Notes: generated from the letters alone by a model not told the origin. Shown: positions 1-9,513, numbered from the stretch's first letter. The stretch: 64,000 nucleotides of DNA from Pontiellaceae bacterium B1224 (GCA_029432815.1 JAROBA010000018.1:1-64000), one strand, 5' to 3'. A program made the numbers and translations.

Positions 1-112
1 CATCAATCAAAAAATGCACGATATGGTTATCCGGAATCCAATCACGAAGATCCGGTGGTAGAAGCATCGGGGTATTGCGATCCAGATTTTTAAGTAGAGT
101 AGCCATAGACAT
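1..112 (-). mobile_element. IS1182-type transposase, N-terminal fragment at window edge
   Basis: Reading the minus strand from an ATG at 112 gives 37 residues that run off the left edge. They include LLPPDLRDWIPDNHIVHFL, which matches the typical opening of IS1182-family (DDE) transposases, where a PxxLxDWLPxDHL motif precedes the catalytic domain. Only this N-terminus is in the window, so whether the gene is intact cannot be judged. A second in-frame ATG lies two codons downstream. The insertion sequence end and its inverted repeat should lie to the right of 112, but I could not recognise them. Family call from motif only. Confidence 0.7.
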
Positions 113-679
113 ATTCCGTTAAGACTGGATCAGTCTAGCATAGTATTTGTTAACTGAAAAAGGATAAGTCCGACAGACTGCTAGGTCACATCGGTACCGA
201 CATACTGCGCTTAACCCCGATTTTAGGACCACCGGCTCACGCGCCACAACGCGGGCATAATTCATGCGTGTCGGAACCTGCTGTATCAAACGGCGGCACC
301 AACGCGTCCAGCATATTCGATCCGACCAAGGCCTTCTCGGAACCGACGAAATACCGTAGCGCGTATTCATTGATGAATTGAATGGTCCAGCCCGCGCAGT
401 GCAACGCGAGAAGTATTACGAAAGCGTCACTACTTGATTCGGACAGAGTACACCTATGTCACGGAAATGAATACTGGTCTCATAAAACTGTATTCATGTA
501 TTTTCTAAAGTAATCAGATGTCACGGTTTCAGCTTGCAGGTGGTACTAAATGGCAAGTACGGCATATGCATAGCCAGGTCAGGCACAAAGAGCTTCCTCA
601 ATAAGCATATCACACTTTGGTGAAAGGCTTTATAAAAGGCTGTCTAAAAGCCTGCCCATCTCCCACCACCATCTTACCC
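113..679. other. Unassigned region between IS fragment and terminator
   Basis: No convincing intact gene was found here. On the minus strand, an open stretch ending at a TGA at 237-239 reads ...NEYALRYFVGSEKALVGSNM..., which looks protein-like but has no good start codon and meets a stop upstream near 460. It may be a decayed gene fragment next to the insertion sequence. The 480-680 part is AT-rich and ends at a plus-strand terminator, so a short untranslated transcript is possible but not shown. Confidence 0.3.
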
Positions 680-715
680 CCCCCGGCAAACATAATGTTA
701 CCGGGGGTTTTATTT
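680..715 (+). terminator. Rho-independent terminator
   Basis: CCCCCGG (680-686) pairs with CCGGGGG (701-707), and the inner AACAT/ATGTT extends the stem. TTTTATTTT follows at 708-715. The T-run is on the right only, so it serves a plus-strand transcript ending here, although no plus-strand gene is recognised upstream. Confidence 0.75.
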
Positions 716-800
716 TGCCCGTACATAGGGCTTTTTCTCTCCTACAAAGAGGAGGGCATACTGCTCCATCAGGCCTTAACAGGCTCAATCGCTTTCGTAT

Positions 801-1121
801 CTATTTCGAGTGGAAAGCAACCATATGTTTACGCATGTTAATGACGTGATTGACCGCATCATCATAATCCATGATGTAAATTTCATCAGACAGTTTTGCG
901 CTGTAAGTCGCTGCCCCAAATTCACCGCATTCCTGCAAAACAATCTTCCGGTTAATGGCCACACATTCGAGTACCGCATCATACTCTTCAGCCGTCCAGT
1001 GCGATAAATTTGCAGGTGCTGATGTTGCAGTGCCGCCGTTATCCCAGTTTTGTTTCTGTTCCGAAGATGTGATGCATCCGACAATAAATAGCGTACAAAA
1101 TAATCCCAGCACTAGTTTCAT
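801..1121 (-). CDS. Small predicted lipoprotein, function unknown
   Basis: A 106-residue protein with a lipoprotein signal peptide: MKLVLGLFCTLFIVGC, where IVGC fits a lipobox and the cysteine at about residue 16 would be lipidated after signal peptidase II cleavage. The start at 1121 is chosen over an ATG 21 bases upstream because GGGAGTG lies just before it and because the signal peptide begins exactly there. The mature part is short and polar (WTAEEYDAVLECVAINRK...) with no motif I recognise. It stands alone between a plus-strand terminator and the fucosidase operon terminator. Function not assigned. Confidence 0.6.
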   Translation of the reverse strand: MKLVLGLFCTLFIVGCITSSEQKQNWDNGGTATSAPANLSHWTAEEYDAVLECVAINRKIVLQECGEFGAATYSAKLSDEIYIMDYDDAVNHVINMRKHMVAFHSK

Positions 1122-1298
1122 TTTCACTCCCGCATTAGCCACACGGTCTCCCGCGCCACGAATTCTTATAGTTCTGACAATTTAAATTGTGCCTCACATT
1201 CCCATTTTCATTCAACCAGAAACCCGCAATCGATTTCACCAAACCTCTGTGTTGTTTCATCAATTTTTAAATCAGAATCTCAATTCCTCTGGGAATAC

Positions 1299-1331
1299 AA
1301 AAAACCCCGGCGCCAAGTATGGCTCGGGGTT
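1299..1331 (-). terminator. Terminator of the fucosidase operon
   Basis: AACCCCG (1303-1309) pairs with CGGGGTT (1325-1331) with an inner GCCA/TGGC stem. On the minus strand it is followed by a run of six T residues. It lies about 30 bases beyond the stop codon of the fucosidase at 1360-3126. Confidence 0.85.
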
Positions 1332-1359
1332 GGTTCCTCATCTCTGAGTTGCTGGATTA

Positions 1360-3126
1360 TTATCTCACAGGTATGAAGCGAATGGCCTTCAGGCTCGCAA
1401 GTTCCGAATCACCTTCAAGGCAGGAAACAGCCACTTTATATTTTCCAGGGGTTGGAAAGTTAATCCAGCCGATTGGAAATTCCTGATAGTTGTGCGAGGA
1501 GTTCTGTTGATTCTGAATGTGTTCCCCCCCGACGACATCAATGCCCCACACGAGGCGGCCTTCGCCGGCATAGGTCAGATCAACATTATAGTCGCCGGCT
1601 TTAAGCACATTCACCTCGAAGGTTGCTGTTCCATCGGGCTCCCATTTATGCACACGTGTAATCCGCTTCCATTCACCGAATTTTTCCATCCAGCGTTTTT
1701 CCGACTGCTCCGCACCTTCAACTTCGGCAAACTCGGCCAGGATTTCTGTTCCCGTATCAGGATCAATCCCGAAGGTCGGATCGACCTTCGGCGTACCGGC
1801 CAGTTCAACTTCAATGACGGACACCAGTTTTTCGGGTGCCCGCGGCGGCAGTTCAAAAACGGTCCAACCATTGGAAGTATTAAATTCAAGCGCTTCCGGC
1901 TTTCCATTAACGAGCAGTGACGCTGAATTGATTTTAGTTTGCAATCCGGGGAGATAAAGTTTTCCGGATGCCGGCCATTCAAAGACGGAAAAAATCAGCT
2001 TGTTTCCGTGCACCGTAATGTCGCCCCAGGGCAACGCATGTTCCCAAGGTGACGGACCGGCATTATAGACCACCTGCGGGTAGCGGTGAATCCATTCGCC
2101 GGATTCGCGCAGTGATCGGGCAGCGCGCTCGGGTACGGCACCCGCTCCATCCGGACCGATATTCAGCATATACGTTCCGCCGCGGCCGACGGTGGCAATC
2201 AGGCGACGCAGGATTTCCTTTGGCGTTTTCCAGTAGTTATCGTACCAGGCATAGGCCCACGAATCGTTGGTTGTGTCCACACTTTCCCACAATCCGGCCA
2301 CATTTTTATGCGGCACTTCCATATCGCCCAGCGACTGGTAATCGCCCAGGTTATGGCCGGCCCGGCCGGAAATGAGCGCATCCGGCTGGTTTTTGCGCAC
2401 CACTTCCACCAGCTGCTGTACATATTTTTTCGGCATCTTGCCGGGCGTATCGAACCAGACCATTTCGATCGGTCCATACTGCGTTGTGATTTCTTCCACC
2501 TGCGGCAGGCACTTCTTTTTAAAATAATCGTCAAAGTCGGCCGGCTTCCCGTTCTCATCCACCGCAGGTCCTCCTCCGCCACCGGGAAAGGTCCAGTCCT
2601 GATTATGTGAATAATAGAAACCGAATCCCAGCCCTTCGGCCCGGCACGCTTCGGCCAGATCCAGCATGGGATCTTTCGCCCACGGCGTTGTTTTTGTGAT
2701 GTTGAAATCGTTAGCCTTGGAATCATACATCGCGAAGCCATCGTGATGCTTACTGGTGATGATAATGTATTTCATCCCAGCATCCTTCGCCAGTTTGGCA
2801 ATCGCTTTGGCATCGAATTTTTCAGGATTAAAGGTCCCCGCCAGCTTTTTATATTCGTCACTCGGTATCCCGGCCATACGCGGGTTCATGATCCACTCGC
2901 CGATGCCGTAATAGGTTTTCCCATCCACTTTATTTGCGAGCTGAGAATACAGCCCCCAGTGAATAAACATGGCATAGTTGCCCTCGTCAAACAGCTGGCC
3001 GCGCTTTGCATTTTCGGCACGGAGCTTGATGGTGCTCTCGCCCCACATGTCATCCATTTCTTTTTTCTCAGCCATGCCCTGCATCGCCAGAATCCCCACT
3101 AAACCTAAAACTAAAATATTTTTCAT
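1360..3126 (-). CDS. Secreted alpha-L-fucosidase, GH29
   Basis: A 588-residue protein that should remove terminal alpha-L-fucose from glycans. A signal peptide covers residues 1-19 (ends GMAE). GH29 catalytic features are visible: FIHWGLYS near 54-61, SKHHDGF at about 125-131, and VWFDTPG with the predicted nucleophile Asp226. The C-terminal 200 residues look like beta-sandwich modules (GH29 C-terminal domain, then a carbohydrate-binding-like module). It is the last gene of a minus-strand operon sulfatase > esterase > fucosidase and is followed by a terminator. A TTCCAGGGGTTGGAA palindrome lies inside the gene at 1443-1457 and encodes FPTPGK. The family is clear. The exact linkage preference is unknown. 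Confidence 0.95.
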   Translation of the reverse strand: MKNILVLGLVGILAMQGMAEKKEMDDMWGESTIKLRAENAKRGQLFDEGNYAMFIHWGLYSQLANKVDGKTYYGIGEWIMNPRMAGIPSDEYKKLAGTFNPEKFDAKAIAKLAKDAGMKYIIITSKHHDGFAMYDSKANDFNITKTTPWAKDPMLDLAEACRAEGLGFGFYYSHNQDWTFPGGGGGPAVDENGKPADFDDYFKKKCLPQVEEITTQYGPIEMVWFDTPGKMPKKYVQQLVEVVRKNQPDALISGRAGHNLGDYQSLGDMEVPHKNVAGLWESVDTTNDSWAYAWYDNYWKTPKEILRRLIATVGRGGTYMLNIGPDGAGAVPERAARSLRESGEWIHRYPQVVYNAGPSPWEHALPWGDITVHGNKLIFSVFEWPASGKLYLPGLQTKINSASLLVNGKPEALEFNTSNGWTVFELPPRAPEKLVSVIEVELAGTPKVDPTFGIDPDTGTEILAEFAEVEGAEQSEKRWMEKFGEWKRITRVHKWEPDGTATFEVNVLKAGDYNVDLTYAGEGRLVWGIDVVGGEHIQNQQNSSHNYQEFPIGWINFPTPGKYKVAVSCLEGDSELASLKAIRFIPVR

Positions 3127-3242
3127 TACCTACCTCGTTATGGCTGTTGTTATATCGGTTTCAGCATGCCGACTTCATTTAAGCTATCATTTGCTGAACA
3201 TTCTCCCATCCCCTATTTACGGGATGCCAAAAGACGAAGAAC

Positions 3243-4490
3243 TTATTCAGCGGTATCCTCGACATTCGACACCTCGCGATAACCTGAGCTTACTGTCAAA
3301 CCTCCGGAGCGCACATTAAAAAACCAGGCCGTGGTTCCGGTCGGCAGTTTGGCACGAACGTACCAATGCTCTTCGCCTTCATCTGTAAGTTCTGCAACCG
3401 ATTCTATCCAATTCCTCGATCCGGTCACACCGGAATCCGTGGTTGAAATCAAGACAGCGTTTTCTAAAGGTTTCGCACATTCAAACATGGCTTCTGCTGT
3501 GTTATCGACCACGTTAATATCCTTGGCACGAAACCACGGAGATCCCTTTTCAACCACACTTTTGGCGAAAGCATAACTGTCGGGCGGGTTCCAGCCGGCC
3601 CCGTGCCCATGTCTCATGCCGGGAATGAGCGACACCATGAATGGACCCGACATACCTTCATAACAGCCCGCCTGTTTATCTAAAGGAAAGTGGGCATCGG
3701 CCGGCCACGAAAGCCAGAGCGTCGGCATCGCGGCATTTTTGATCCGCACCATCGGATCCCACACCTGTTTATATATCTCATTTTTACCGAGCGCTTTTCC
3801 GTATTGATTTTCAGCCATCGCCAGATTCCCGCATCCATAGGTTGGAATCGCAAAGGCAAAGCGATTATCGATTCCGATCACGGTACTGGTGATCACCCCG
3901 CCCCATGAGATCCCCATCACCCCGACTTTGTCCGGATCAACTTCCGGCAAAGAACGGATCAAGGAATTGGCAAGAATCGTATCGGCCACGGCATGATACA
4001 TCCACTGATCCTTCAGCGGCACATCGGAGTCGCCATAAATCCCGTCCCGACGCGGACCGGGCCAATTATGCTGCTTCCATGATTTTGCCCGATCAACCGA
4101 GTTCGTGTCTCTTATATCGACCTGTCCTTCAACGGCGATGGAAATGGCGGCAAACCCCTGATCATTCCATTTCTTCACCCATTCCTTGAACGCCGTGCCG
4201 CCACCCCCATGCACGAGCACAACACCGGGAACTTTGCCCTCGCTCTTTTCAGGAAGTCCCAGCCAGGCAAATACCTTTGTTGCTTTTCCGTTATAGTCAA
4301 GCGCATCAAAATAGATCGGTTTAACGGCCCCCTCTGCAGCAAACTCTTTCGCATCCATCATAACCGGAGCATCTGTAAGTTGGCCTAATGCGAGCACCTG
4401 CTCTTTTTCGGACGAAAAGTCATCCGCCCAGGCCAAACCAGCCGCCATTACAACTACAACACAGCTCATTAATATATTTCGTTTCATCAT
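3243..4490 (-). CDS. Secreted alpha/beta hydrolase (acetyl esterase-like)
   Basis: A 415-residue protein with a signal peptide (residues 1-22, ends GLAWA). The alpha/beta-hydrolase fold is shown by the oxyanion strand VVLVHGGGGTAF (about 91-101), the nucleophile elbow GISWGG with Ser195, a probable acid Asp near 265 (WPADAHFP) and a His in GMRHGHGAGW (about 294). It resembles dienelactone-hydrolase and acetylxylan-esterase-like proteins of glycan loci, so it may remove acyl groups from the glycan. The last 90 residues form an extra beta-rich domain. Its start overlaps the sulfatase stop by 4 bases (ATGA), which supports translational coupling. The substrate is unknown. Confidence 0.85.
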   Translation of the reverse strand: MMKRNILMSCVVVVMAAGLAWADDFSSEKEQVLALGQLTDAPVMMDAKEFAAEGAVKPIYFDALDYNGKATKVFAWLGLPEKSEGKVPGVVLVHGGGGTAFKEWVKKWNDQGFAAISIAVEGQVDIRDTNSVDRAKSWKQHNWPGPRRDGIYGDSDVPLKDQWMYHAVADTILANSLIRSLPEVDPDKVGVMGISWGGVITSTVIGIDNRFAFAIPTYGCGNLAMAENQYGKALGKNEIYKQVWDPMVRIKNAAMPTLWLSWPADAHFPLDKQAGCYEGMSGPFMVSLIPGMRHGHGAGWNPPDSYAFAKSVVEKGSPWFRAKDINVVDNTAEAMFECAKPLENAVLISTTDSGVTGSRNWIESVAELTDEGEEHWYVRAKLPTGTTAWFFNVRSGGLTVSSGYREVSNVEDTAE

Positions 4491-6382
4491 CGAGTTCCTT
4501 TCCCATCGGTCACTGACAGTGCATTAACCGAATACTTTTCTTTGCGAGATCCGATCATGTCGACCATTTCCGGATAGCTGATGAGAAAGTTATTTTCATC
4601 AATCAAATTTATTACGTAGTGCGAGGTCCCTTCGGGCAGTACAGCGGAAACTTTATTTCCGGGCAGAATTTTCGCAGGCAAACGGAACCACTCTTCGTAG
4701 CGATGCCCGCCGTTGAGGGTGTACAGCAACTGAGCACGCTGCACCTTCGCTCCGTGCTCCTTATACCGAAACAGTACGGTATTCCCTTTTTTCTGATGTG
4801 AGACGACCGACGGCACCATTTCCTTGCCCGGGAGCTCATTCTTATGTGCTGGATTATAATAGGGATAGCTTGCTTTCATTTCGGTAAGGATTTCAGTTAG
4901 CTTCCGGTTCATGGCCTGCGCCTTTTCGGGCATGGCAGCCGCCAGATTTTTTGACTCCTCAATATCGCCACGCTTCTGCTTTCCGCCTTGGATTTCATAC
5001 AGTCGGTAGAGCTCCAGTTCAGGCGAATTTGCATTGTTCACATAGTCATAGTTTCGCACGAGTTTATAGTCGCCGATGCGGATGGTGCTTTCCAGCGCAA
5101 GGCTGTTCGGGAAGTGCCATATCATGGTATCGCGGACAGAACCATCGGCCGCCTTGACTAAATCAGGATTCGACGGATCTTTAATCAGCAAGCGGGCCAG
5201 ATCGCTGCCGTCGAATGATTTTCCTTCGGGGCGCTCACTCCGGGTTAGCGTCAGCAGGGTCGGGTAGAAATCGAGCCCGTTCACCATCACGTCCGACTGT
5301 ACACCTGCAGCAATGCCGGGACCGGTAATAATCAGCGGGACGCGCGTGCCGCCTTCCATCGCGGAGATTTTACCGCGGGCCAGCGGATAGTTATCCGTAA
5401 TGATTTCGCCGGGATGCTGCTCCATGCCGCCGTTGTCGGATGTGAAAATGAGATATGTATTTTCACTGAGTTTATGTCCTGGCCAGCGCGGATCTTCGGT
5501 GGTTTCCAGATACTGGAAGAGTTGTCCGACATAATAATCCAGCTCCTCCACCATGGCGCAGTAGAATGGATTGGTCTGCCCCTCGCCCTTCCACTCTTCC
5601 GGATTTTCAGGACGCTCGACGCCAAGCTTTTTGCAGTATTTGTCGAGAAGCCGTTCGTTCCGGGTATGAATCGGTGAATGCACCAGCCAGGTGGCATAAT
5701 ATAGAAAGAATGGTTTATCTTTATTCTCCTCCACAAACGTCAGCGCATCGATGCTGTTCTGATGCGTGCAGAACCCGTTTTCATCCAGCTGGTACGGATC
5801 ATCCGTTTGATCCGTTGCAAAACCGGCCAGGCGGTTCGGGCTCATCTTTTTTGTGGTTCCGAGGTTATGACGCGTCCAGTCGAAGCCCTGATCTTCCGGT
5901 TGCGGAAATGCATTGTGGTTAATCGCCATATGCCACTTGCCGCAATGCCCGGTAGTATATCCGTTCTGCTTCAGCGTGAGTGCAAGCGTCTGCTCATTTT
6001 CCGGCATGCGACCGCTGTACCAAGGCGGCATCATCCGGTGCGCGGTTTTATTGTATGGCGTTGGCGGACCTCCGCCGATCACATGGGTTTTCTGGGCGCG
6101 GGCCGGATGATTTCCGCTCATGATTGCACATCGGGAAGGCGCACAGGTTGGTGCCGGGGAATAAGCCTGCCAGAACATCACGCCTCTCTTTGCCAGCGCA
6201 TCAATATTCGGAGTTTCCATCGGCGAGGGTTCGTCAATGTCGTAGCACTTCACATCCTGCCAGCCCAGATCATCGGTCAGCAACAGGATCACATTCGGTT
6301 TTTCGGGTCGTGCGCTATCTGCACTGAACGCATTCATTCCGCACATCAACGCGGTAAAAGCAACGGGCCAACTCAACTTCAT
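4487..6382 (-). CDS. Secreted formylglycine sulfatase (S1 family)
   Basis: A 631-residue sulfatase that hydrolyses sulfate esters, presumably on an algal or animal glycan. A signal peptide covers residues 1-21. The alkaline-phosphatase-fold start is visible as NVILLLTDDLGWQD (metal-binding Asp pair at 37-38), and the activation motif CAPSR gives Cys80 as the residue converted to formylglycine. GKWHMAINHN and IFTSDNGG supply further active-site residues. It is the first gene of the sulfatase-esterase-fucosidase operon and is transcribed away from the 815-residue secreted protein. Maturation needs a formylglycine-forming enzyme, which is not in the window. The family is certain; the substrate is not. 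Confidence 0.95.
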   Translation of the reverse strand: MKLSWPVAFTALMCGMNAFSADSARPEKPNVILLLTDDLGWQDVKCYDIDEPSPMETPNIDALAKRGVMFWQAYSPAPTCAPSRCAIMSGNHPARAQKTHVIGGGPPTPYNKTAHRMMPPWYSGRMPENEQTLALTLKQNGYTTGHCGKWHMAINHNAFPQPEDQGFDWTRHNLGTTKKMSPNRLAGFATDQTDDPYQLDENGFCTHQNSIDALTFVEENKDKPFFLYYATWLVHSPIHTRNERLLDKYCKKLGVERPENPEEWKGEGQTNPFYCAMVEELDYYVGQLFQYLETTEDPRWPGHKLSENTYLIFTSDNGGMEQHPGEIITDNYPLARGKISAMEGGTRVPLIITGPGIAAGVQSDVMVNGLDFYPTLLTLTRSERPEGKSFDGSDLARLLIKDPSNPDLVKAADGSVRDTMIWHFPNSLALESTIRIGDYKLVRNYDYVNNANSPELELYRLYEIQGGKQKRGDIEESKNLAAAMPEKAQAMNRKLTEILTEMKASYPYYNPAHKNELPGKEMVPSVVSHQKKGNTVLFRYKEHGAKVQRAQLLYTLNGGHRYEEWFRLPAKILPGNKVSAVLPEGTSHYVINLIDENNFLISYPEMVDMIGSRKEKYSVNALSVTDGKGTR

Positions 6383-6554
6383 ACAATATATTCCGGTTAG
6401 TGAATTTAAGAAGAGATGTTAACACGCCTACATTGCATAGAAATCCCCTATATACACGATGTTCACTCACTCCTCTTTCAGTATAAACTTCTTTAAATCA
6501 GGTAAAGAATCGGCCGGCTGACTAAGCGGTATAACAAATAACCGGATCACTTTT
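6383..6554. promoter_or_regulatory. Divergent promoter region of the fucan-type locus
   Basis: 172 bases separate the minus-strand sulfatase operon from the plus-strand 815-residue gene, so both promoters should lie here. I could not pick a convincing -35/-10 pair and saw no TTCCAA palindrome. Confidence 0.45.
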
Positions 6555-9002
6555 ATGAAAAATACGTTATGGCTCTCTGTAATCACGTTGCTGACCTGCG
6601 CCCCGGGAATGCTCCAGTCTGTCACTGCGGAAACAGCGGACTCACCTTCTGCACCCGTGTCCTCTTTGGAAAGGCTGGCGCCCCTCGCCCCTGCAAATTT
6701 TTCCTACGCCTACTGGCTGAATGGATGGCGAAAAAATCTGAATGATACGTCGGCTGAAATCCTCTGTTTTGAAACCGGGCACTATGGGTTAACGATTGAC
6801 CTATCCAATTTTTCCAACACCCATTTCGGCTTAATTGACGATATCTCCAGTTATGTGGAGGCGGCACACACTGACACCCAGCGAATCAAAGAACTCGATC
6901 CCGCCGAACTCGTATTAGAGATAAGCGTGAACGGAAAAATTTACCGCGCCACCGCCTGCCAGGCGGGTATTGATAAAGGCACAAAAAAACTTCAGACCGC
7001 CCGTTTATGGGAATCGGGACAGCTGGTCCAGCATTTCGACCTGATTGGACTCATTTTTAAAGACAAGGCCGGCACGTTGCTGGAGTGCGACGGCACACTC
7101 GATATTGTGGTCTGGCCGGATACCCTCACCCTGAATCTGGAACTGGCTCCGAGCCAGAAAACATGGTCCAATGCAAAAATAAGTATCCGCCTTAACGATT
7201 GGTACACCGATAAAACGGTTTCCAATGATTGGAAGTCCGGGAAAAATGAAAAGCTGACGCTGACCTGCAACCTGCAGGAACCGGGCTATTCTAAAAACAC
7301 GATTTCGATGAAGCTTCAAGCTTCGGAAAATCAAACGTTCCCCGTTCAGTTTGATGAAGCCTATAACTGCTTCTCGACCAAGATCGGCAAACGGGAACTC
7401 AAGCGCAGCTTTAAAACCGGCTATACCGACATCCGTGATTACGATGAATTTGACATCACCATCGAAAATCAGTTGGGCAACACCTACGTGCCCTTTCAGC
7501 TTGATTTAAGCAGCCCCGGAAACATCACAGGGCTTTGCCCCATCCTTTGCGAACCGGACGGCACACCGACCGGCATTCCGGTACAGCTCAGCAAAAACTG
7601 GCATCATGCAGGCCTTGGTTCCTACCTCCGCGCCTATGCGCTGATCCCTGCCGCAAAAGGCACATCATCCTACAAACTGCGGATCGTCTATGGTTTTTAC
7701 GGCACCCTGCCCTCGGCCAGCCACTCCCAGCTTTCGCTGGTCGGATACGGCAAAGATGGGGCACACGGTAATAACGGTCGGTGGGATCAACTGGCGATTG
7801 GCTGCTGGGGCGAAACCATCTGCTTTGATATGGACCAAAGTTGCGTGGATAACGTCGTCACCGATGTTCGCATGCTGATGGTCCGCAACGGGCTGGACGG
7901 TAAAAAATGGAGCTGGACCGACGGTGGCTGGGGCGGCGACTGGCTGAACCTGAGAGATGACCGCGATCAGAAACTCTATTTCACGGAACTGAAGACGGCC
8001 TATGTTTCGCAGGGGCCCTGCCTGACCGAAGTCCACTACGACGGCTATTACGGAAGTGAACGCGAAGTCGACTTAAAGGCAGTTGTTCGAACCTTGCGTA
8101 CGGACGATTATGCACGCACGTTCCAAACCTTTACATACACCTTCACGAAAACCGTTTCTGCAGCGGATTGCTGGTTGTTCAAAATGGGTAAAACCAGAAG
8201 CCTGATTACGCCCGAAATTGCATACGGCAACGACTCGGGATTACTCAAAGAACATAAGGTTCCGAGCGGACTGGATGCCGGCGAGGTCTACCAACGGGAT
8301 ACCGAGCTCACCGGCAGCGCCCCTTGGTGGATTGCCTTCCCCGGTGCCTATAAAAGTGACGGCAAGGAATGGGGCACTGGAAGCCGGGCGCTGATCATCC
8401 GCTCATACCTCGCGAAAATCGGTGACAAAACTTTTACCAACCCCACGGTTTCTTTCCCGGTGTATCGCGTGGAATCCAAGGGCAATATTAATCTGGATAT
8501 GATTATGACTCCACCGACAGGCGTGACCGAATTTCATGCCGGCGACACCATTGCATTCGAGGTCGTATGGATCACCCTGCCCCGCGTGGCCGACGACTAT
8601 TACGGCCCAAATGAAAGCTTCCGAAACCACCTAAAAAAATATCCCCGTTCCTGGGAAAGCGTCTATCGCGAGGCCCTTGGAAACGACCTCGAAATCCAGA
8701 TTGTCGGCGGAACGGTTAAGAACAAGTATCCCATCATTATTGAAACCACCCGCCCGGATGACATTCAGGTGAAAATAACCGGCGGAGTCGGCGTGGTTCC
8801 GATTCGTTTTGAAGGGCTTGCTTCCCCGGACTATGCCCTGTATCAGGTAAAAGGAAATAACCGTATCAAGCTCGATCAAGCGGTACACGGGAACGATTTC
8901 TGGCAGACACTTTACGACCCGTCATCGGATACCTACAGTCTCACCTATAACCTCCCGCTCGACGGTGTGCGCACCTCCGGCTGGGTTCTCATGGCCGAGT
9001 GA
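6555..9002 (+). CDS. Large secreted protein of unknown function in glycan locus
   Basis: An 815-residue protein with a clear signal peptide (MKNTLWLSVITLLTCAPGML..., cleavage near TAETA). I do not recognise the family. The sequence is rich in aromatic and beta-strand-like segments across its whole length, with tryptophan-rich stretches (KKWSWTDGGWGGDWLN near residue 450) and repeated acidic DGYYGSE/DDYYGPNE motifs, as in carbohydrate-active beta-sandwich proteins. It is read divergently from the sulfatase-esterase-fucosidase operon and is followed by a second fucosidase on the other strand. That context suggests binding or cleaving the same glycan, but no catalytic residues can be named. The palindrome at 7220-7234 encodes SNDWK. 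The ribosome-binding site is weak. Confidence 0.8.
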   Translation: MKNTLWLSVITLLTCAPGMLQSVTAETADSPSAPVSSLERLAPLAPANFSYAYWLNGWRKNLNDTSAEILCFETGHYGLTIDLSNFSNTHFGLIDDISSYVEAAHTDTQRIKELDPAELVLEISVNGKIYRATACQAGIDKGTKKLQTARLWESGQLVQHFDLIGLIFKDKAGTLLECDGTLDIVVWPDTLTLNLELAPSQKTWSNAKISIRLNDWYTDKTVSNDWKSGKNEKLTLTCNLQEPGYSKNTISMKLQASENQTFPVQFDEAYNCFSTKIGKRELKRSFKTGYTDIRDYDEFDITIENQLGNTYVPFQLDLSSPGNITGLCPILCEPDGTPTGIPVQLSKNWHHAGLGSYLRAYALIPAAKGTSSYKLRIVYGFYGTLPSASHSQLSLVGYGKDGAHGNNGRWDQLAIGCWGETICFDMDQSCVDNVVTDVRMLMVRNGLDGKKWSWTDGGWGGDWLNLRDDRDQKLYFTELKTAYVSQGPCLTEVHYDGYYGSEREVDLKAVVRTLRTDDYARTFQTFTYTFTKTVSAADCWLFKMGKTRSLITPEIAYGNDSGLLKEHKVPSGLDAGEVYQRDTELTGSAPWWIAFPGAYKSDGKEWGTGSRALIIRSYLAKIGDKTFTNPTVSFPVYRVESKGNINLDMIMTPPTGVTEFHAGDTIAFEVVWITLPRVADDYYGPNESFRNHLKKYPRSWESVYREALGNDLEIQIVGGTVKNKYPIIIETTRPDDIQVKITGGVGVVPIRFEGLASPDYALYQVKGNNRIKLDQAVHGNDFWQTLYDPSSDTYSLTYNLPLDGVRTSGWVLMAE

Positions 9003-9021
9003 GTTTTTCCAATCTCTGAAA

Positions 9022-9155
9022 AACGCGCCCAACCGACGGAAACGCGCCCTCCACTTCGTGGAGAGGCACGTCCTACAAAGCGATATGACTACATAAACGT
9101 GGGTTTGTTATTTCAGGTTGTAGGACGCGGTTCTTTCGGAACGAAAGGCCGCGTA
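9022..9155. repeat. REP-like element, copy 1
   Basis: The segment contains ACGCGCCC blocks, then CTTCGTGGAG...CACGTCCTACA (to about 9077) and an inverted TGTAGGACGCGG with TTCTTTCGGAA (from 9119). A second copy of the same arrangement begins near 9390. The inverted GTCCTACA/TGTAGGAC arms are typical of paired REP elements. Confidence 0.7.
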
Positions 9156-9204
9156 ATCCGCACGCCGCGCTCAATACCGTATCGGAACAATCGTGCCCTG
9201 AAAC

Positions 9205-9219
9205 TTCCAATCATTGGAA
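9205..9219. repeat. TTCCAATCATTGGAA palindrome
   Basis: Intergenic copy of the dispersed 15-bp palindrome, located between the two REP-like elements. A further copy lies at 9346-9360 (TTCCAATGGTTGGAA). Confidence 0.85.
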
Positions 9220-9389
9220 CATTTCACCAGGCCGGCTCGTATTGGATTTTCGCGGACATAATTCCACTTTTCCGAATAGCTGTCGGCACTGCGTAGGATG
9301 TGGTCGAAGGATGACGTTTTTCCATGCCGAAAAGTTTAGTGAGGGTTCCAATGGTTGGAAGATTTATTCAGAGTTTTTTTCGGCACAAA

Positions 9390-9513
9390 TTACGCGCCCG
9401 ATCCTCCGAACACGCGCCCTCCGCTTCGCGGAGAAGCACGTCCTACACCGTGTATTGTCTAAACTCAACGTCAGTCAATCACCCAACATTGTAGGACGCG
9501 GTTCTTTCGGAAC
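9390..9513. repeat. REP-like element, copy 2
   Basis: This copy repeats the order seen at 9022-9155: ACGCGCCC blocks, CCGCTTCGCGGAG, CACGTCCTACA, a short spacer, then TTGTAGGACGCGG and TTCTTTCGGAAC. The two copies differ by compensated changes in the CTTCGTGGAG/CTTCGCGGAG stem. Confidence 0.7.

Noticed and set aside
119-370. 83-codon minus-strand frame near the left edge
   Set aside because: Arg/Trp-rich with no motif. Another frame of the same stretch looks more protein-like but has no start, so neither is called as a gene.
617-841. 74-codon plus-strand frame across the terminator
   Set aside because: It runs through a strong terminator hairpin and has no ribosome-binding site.
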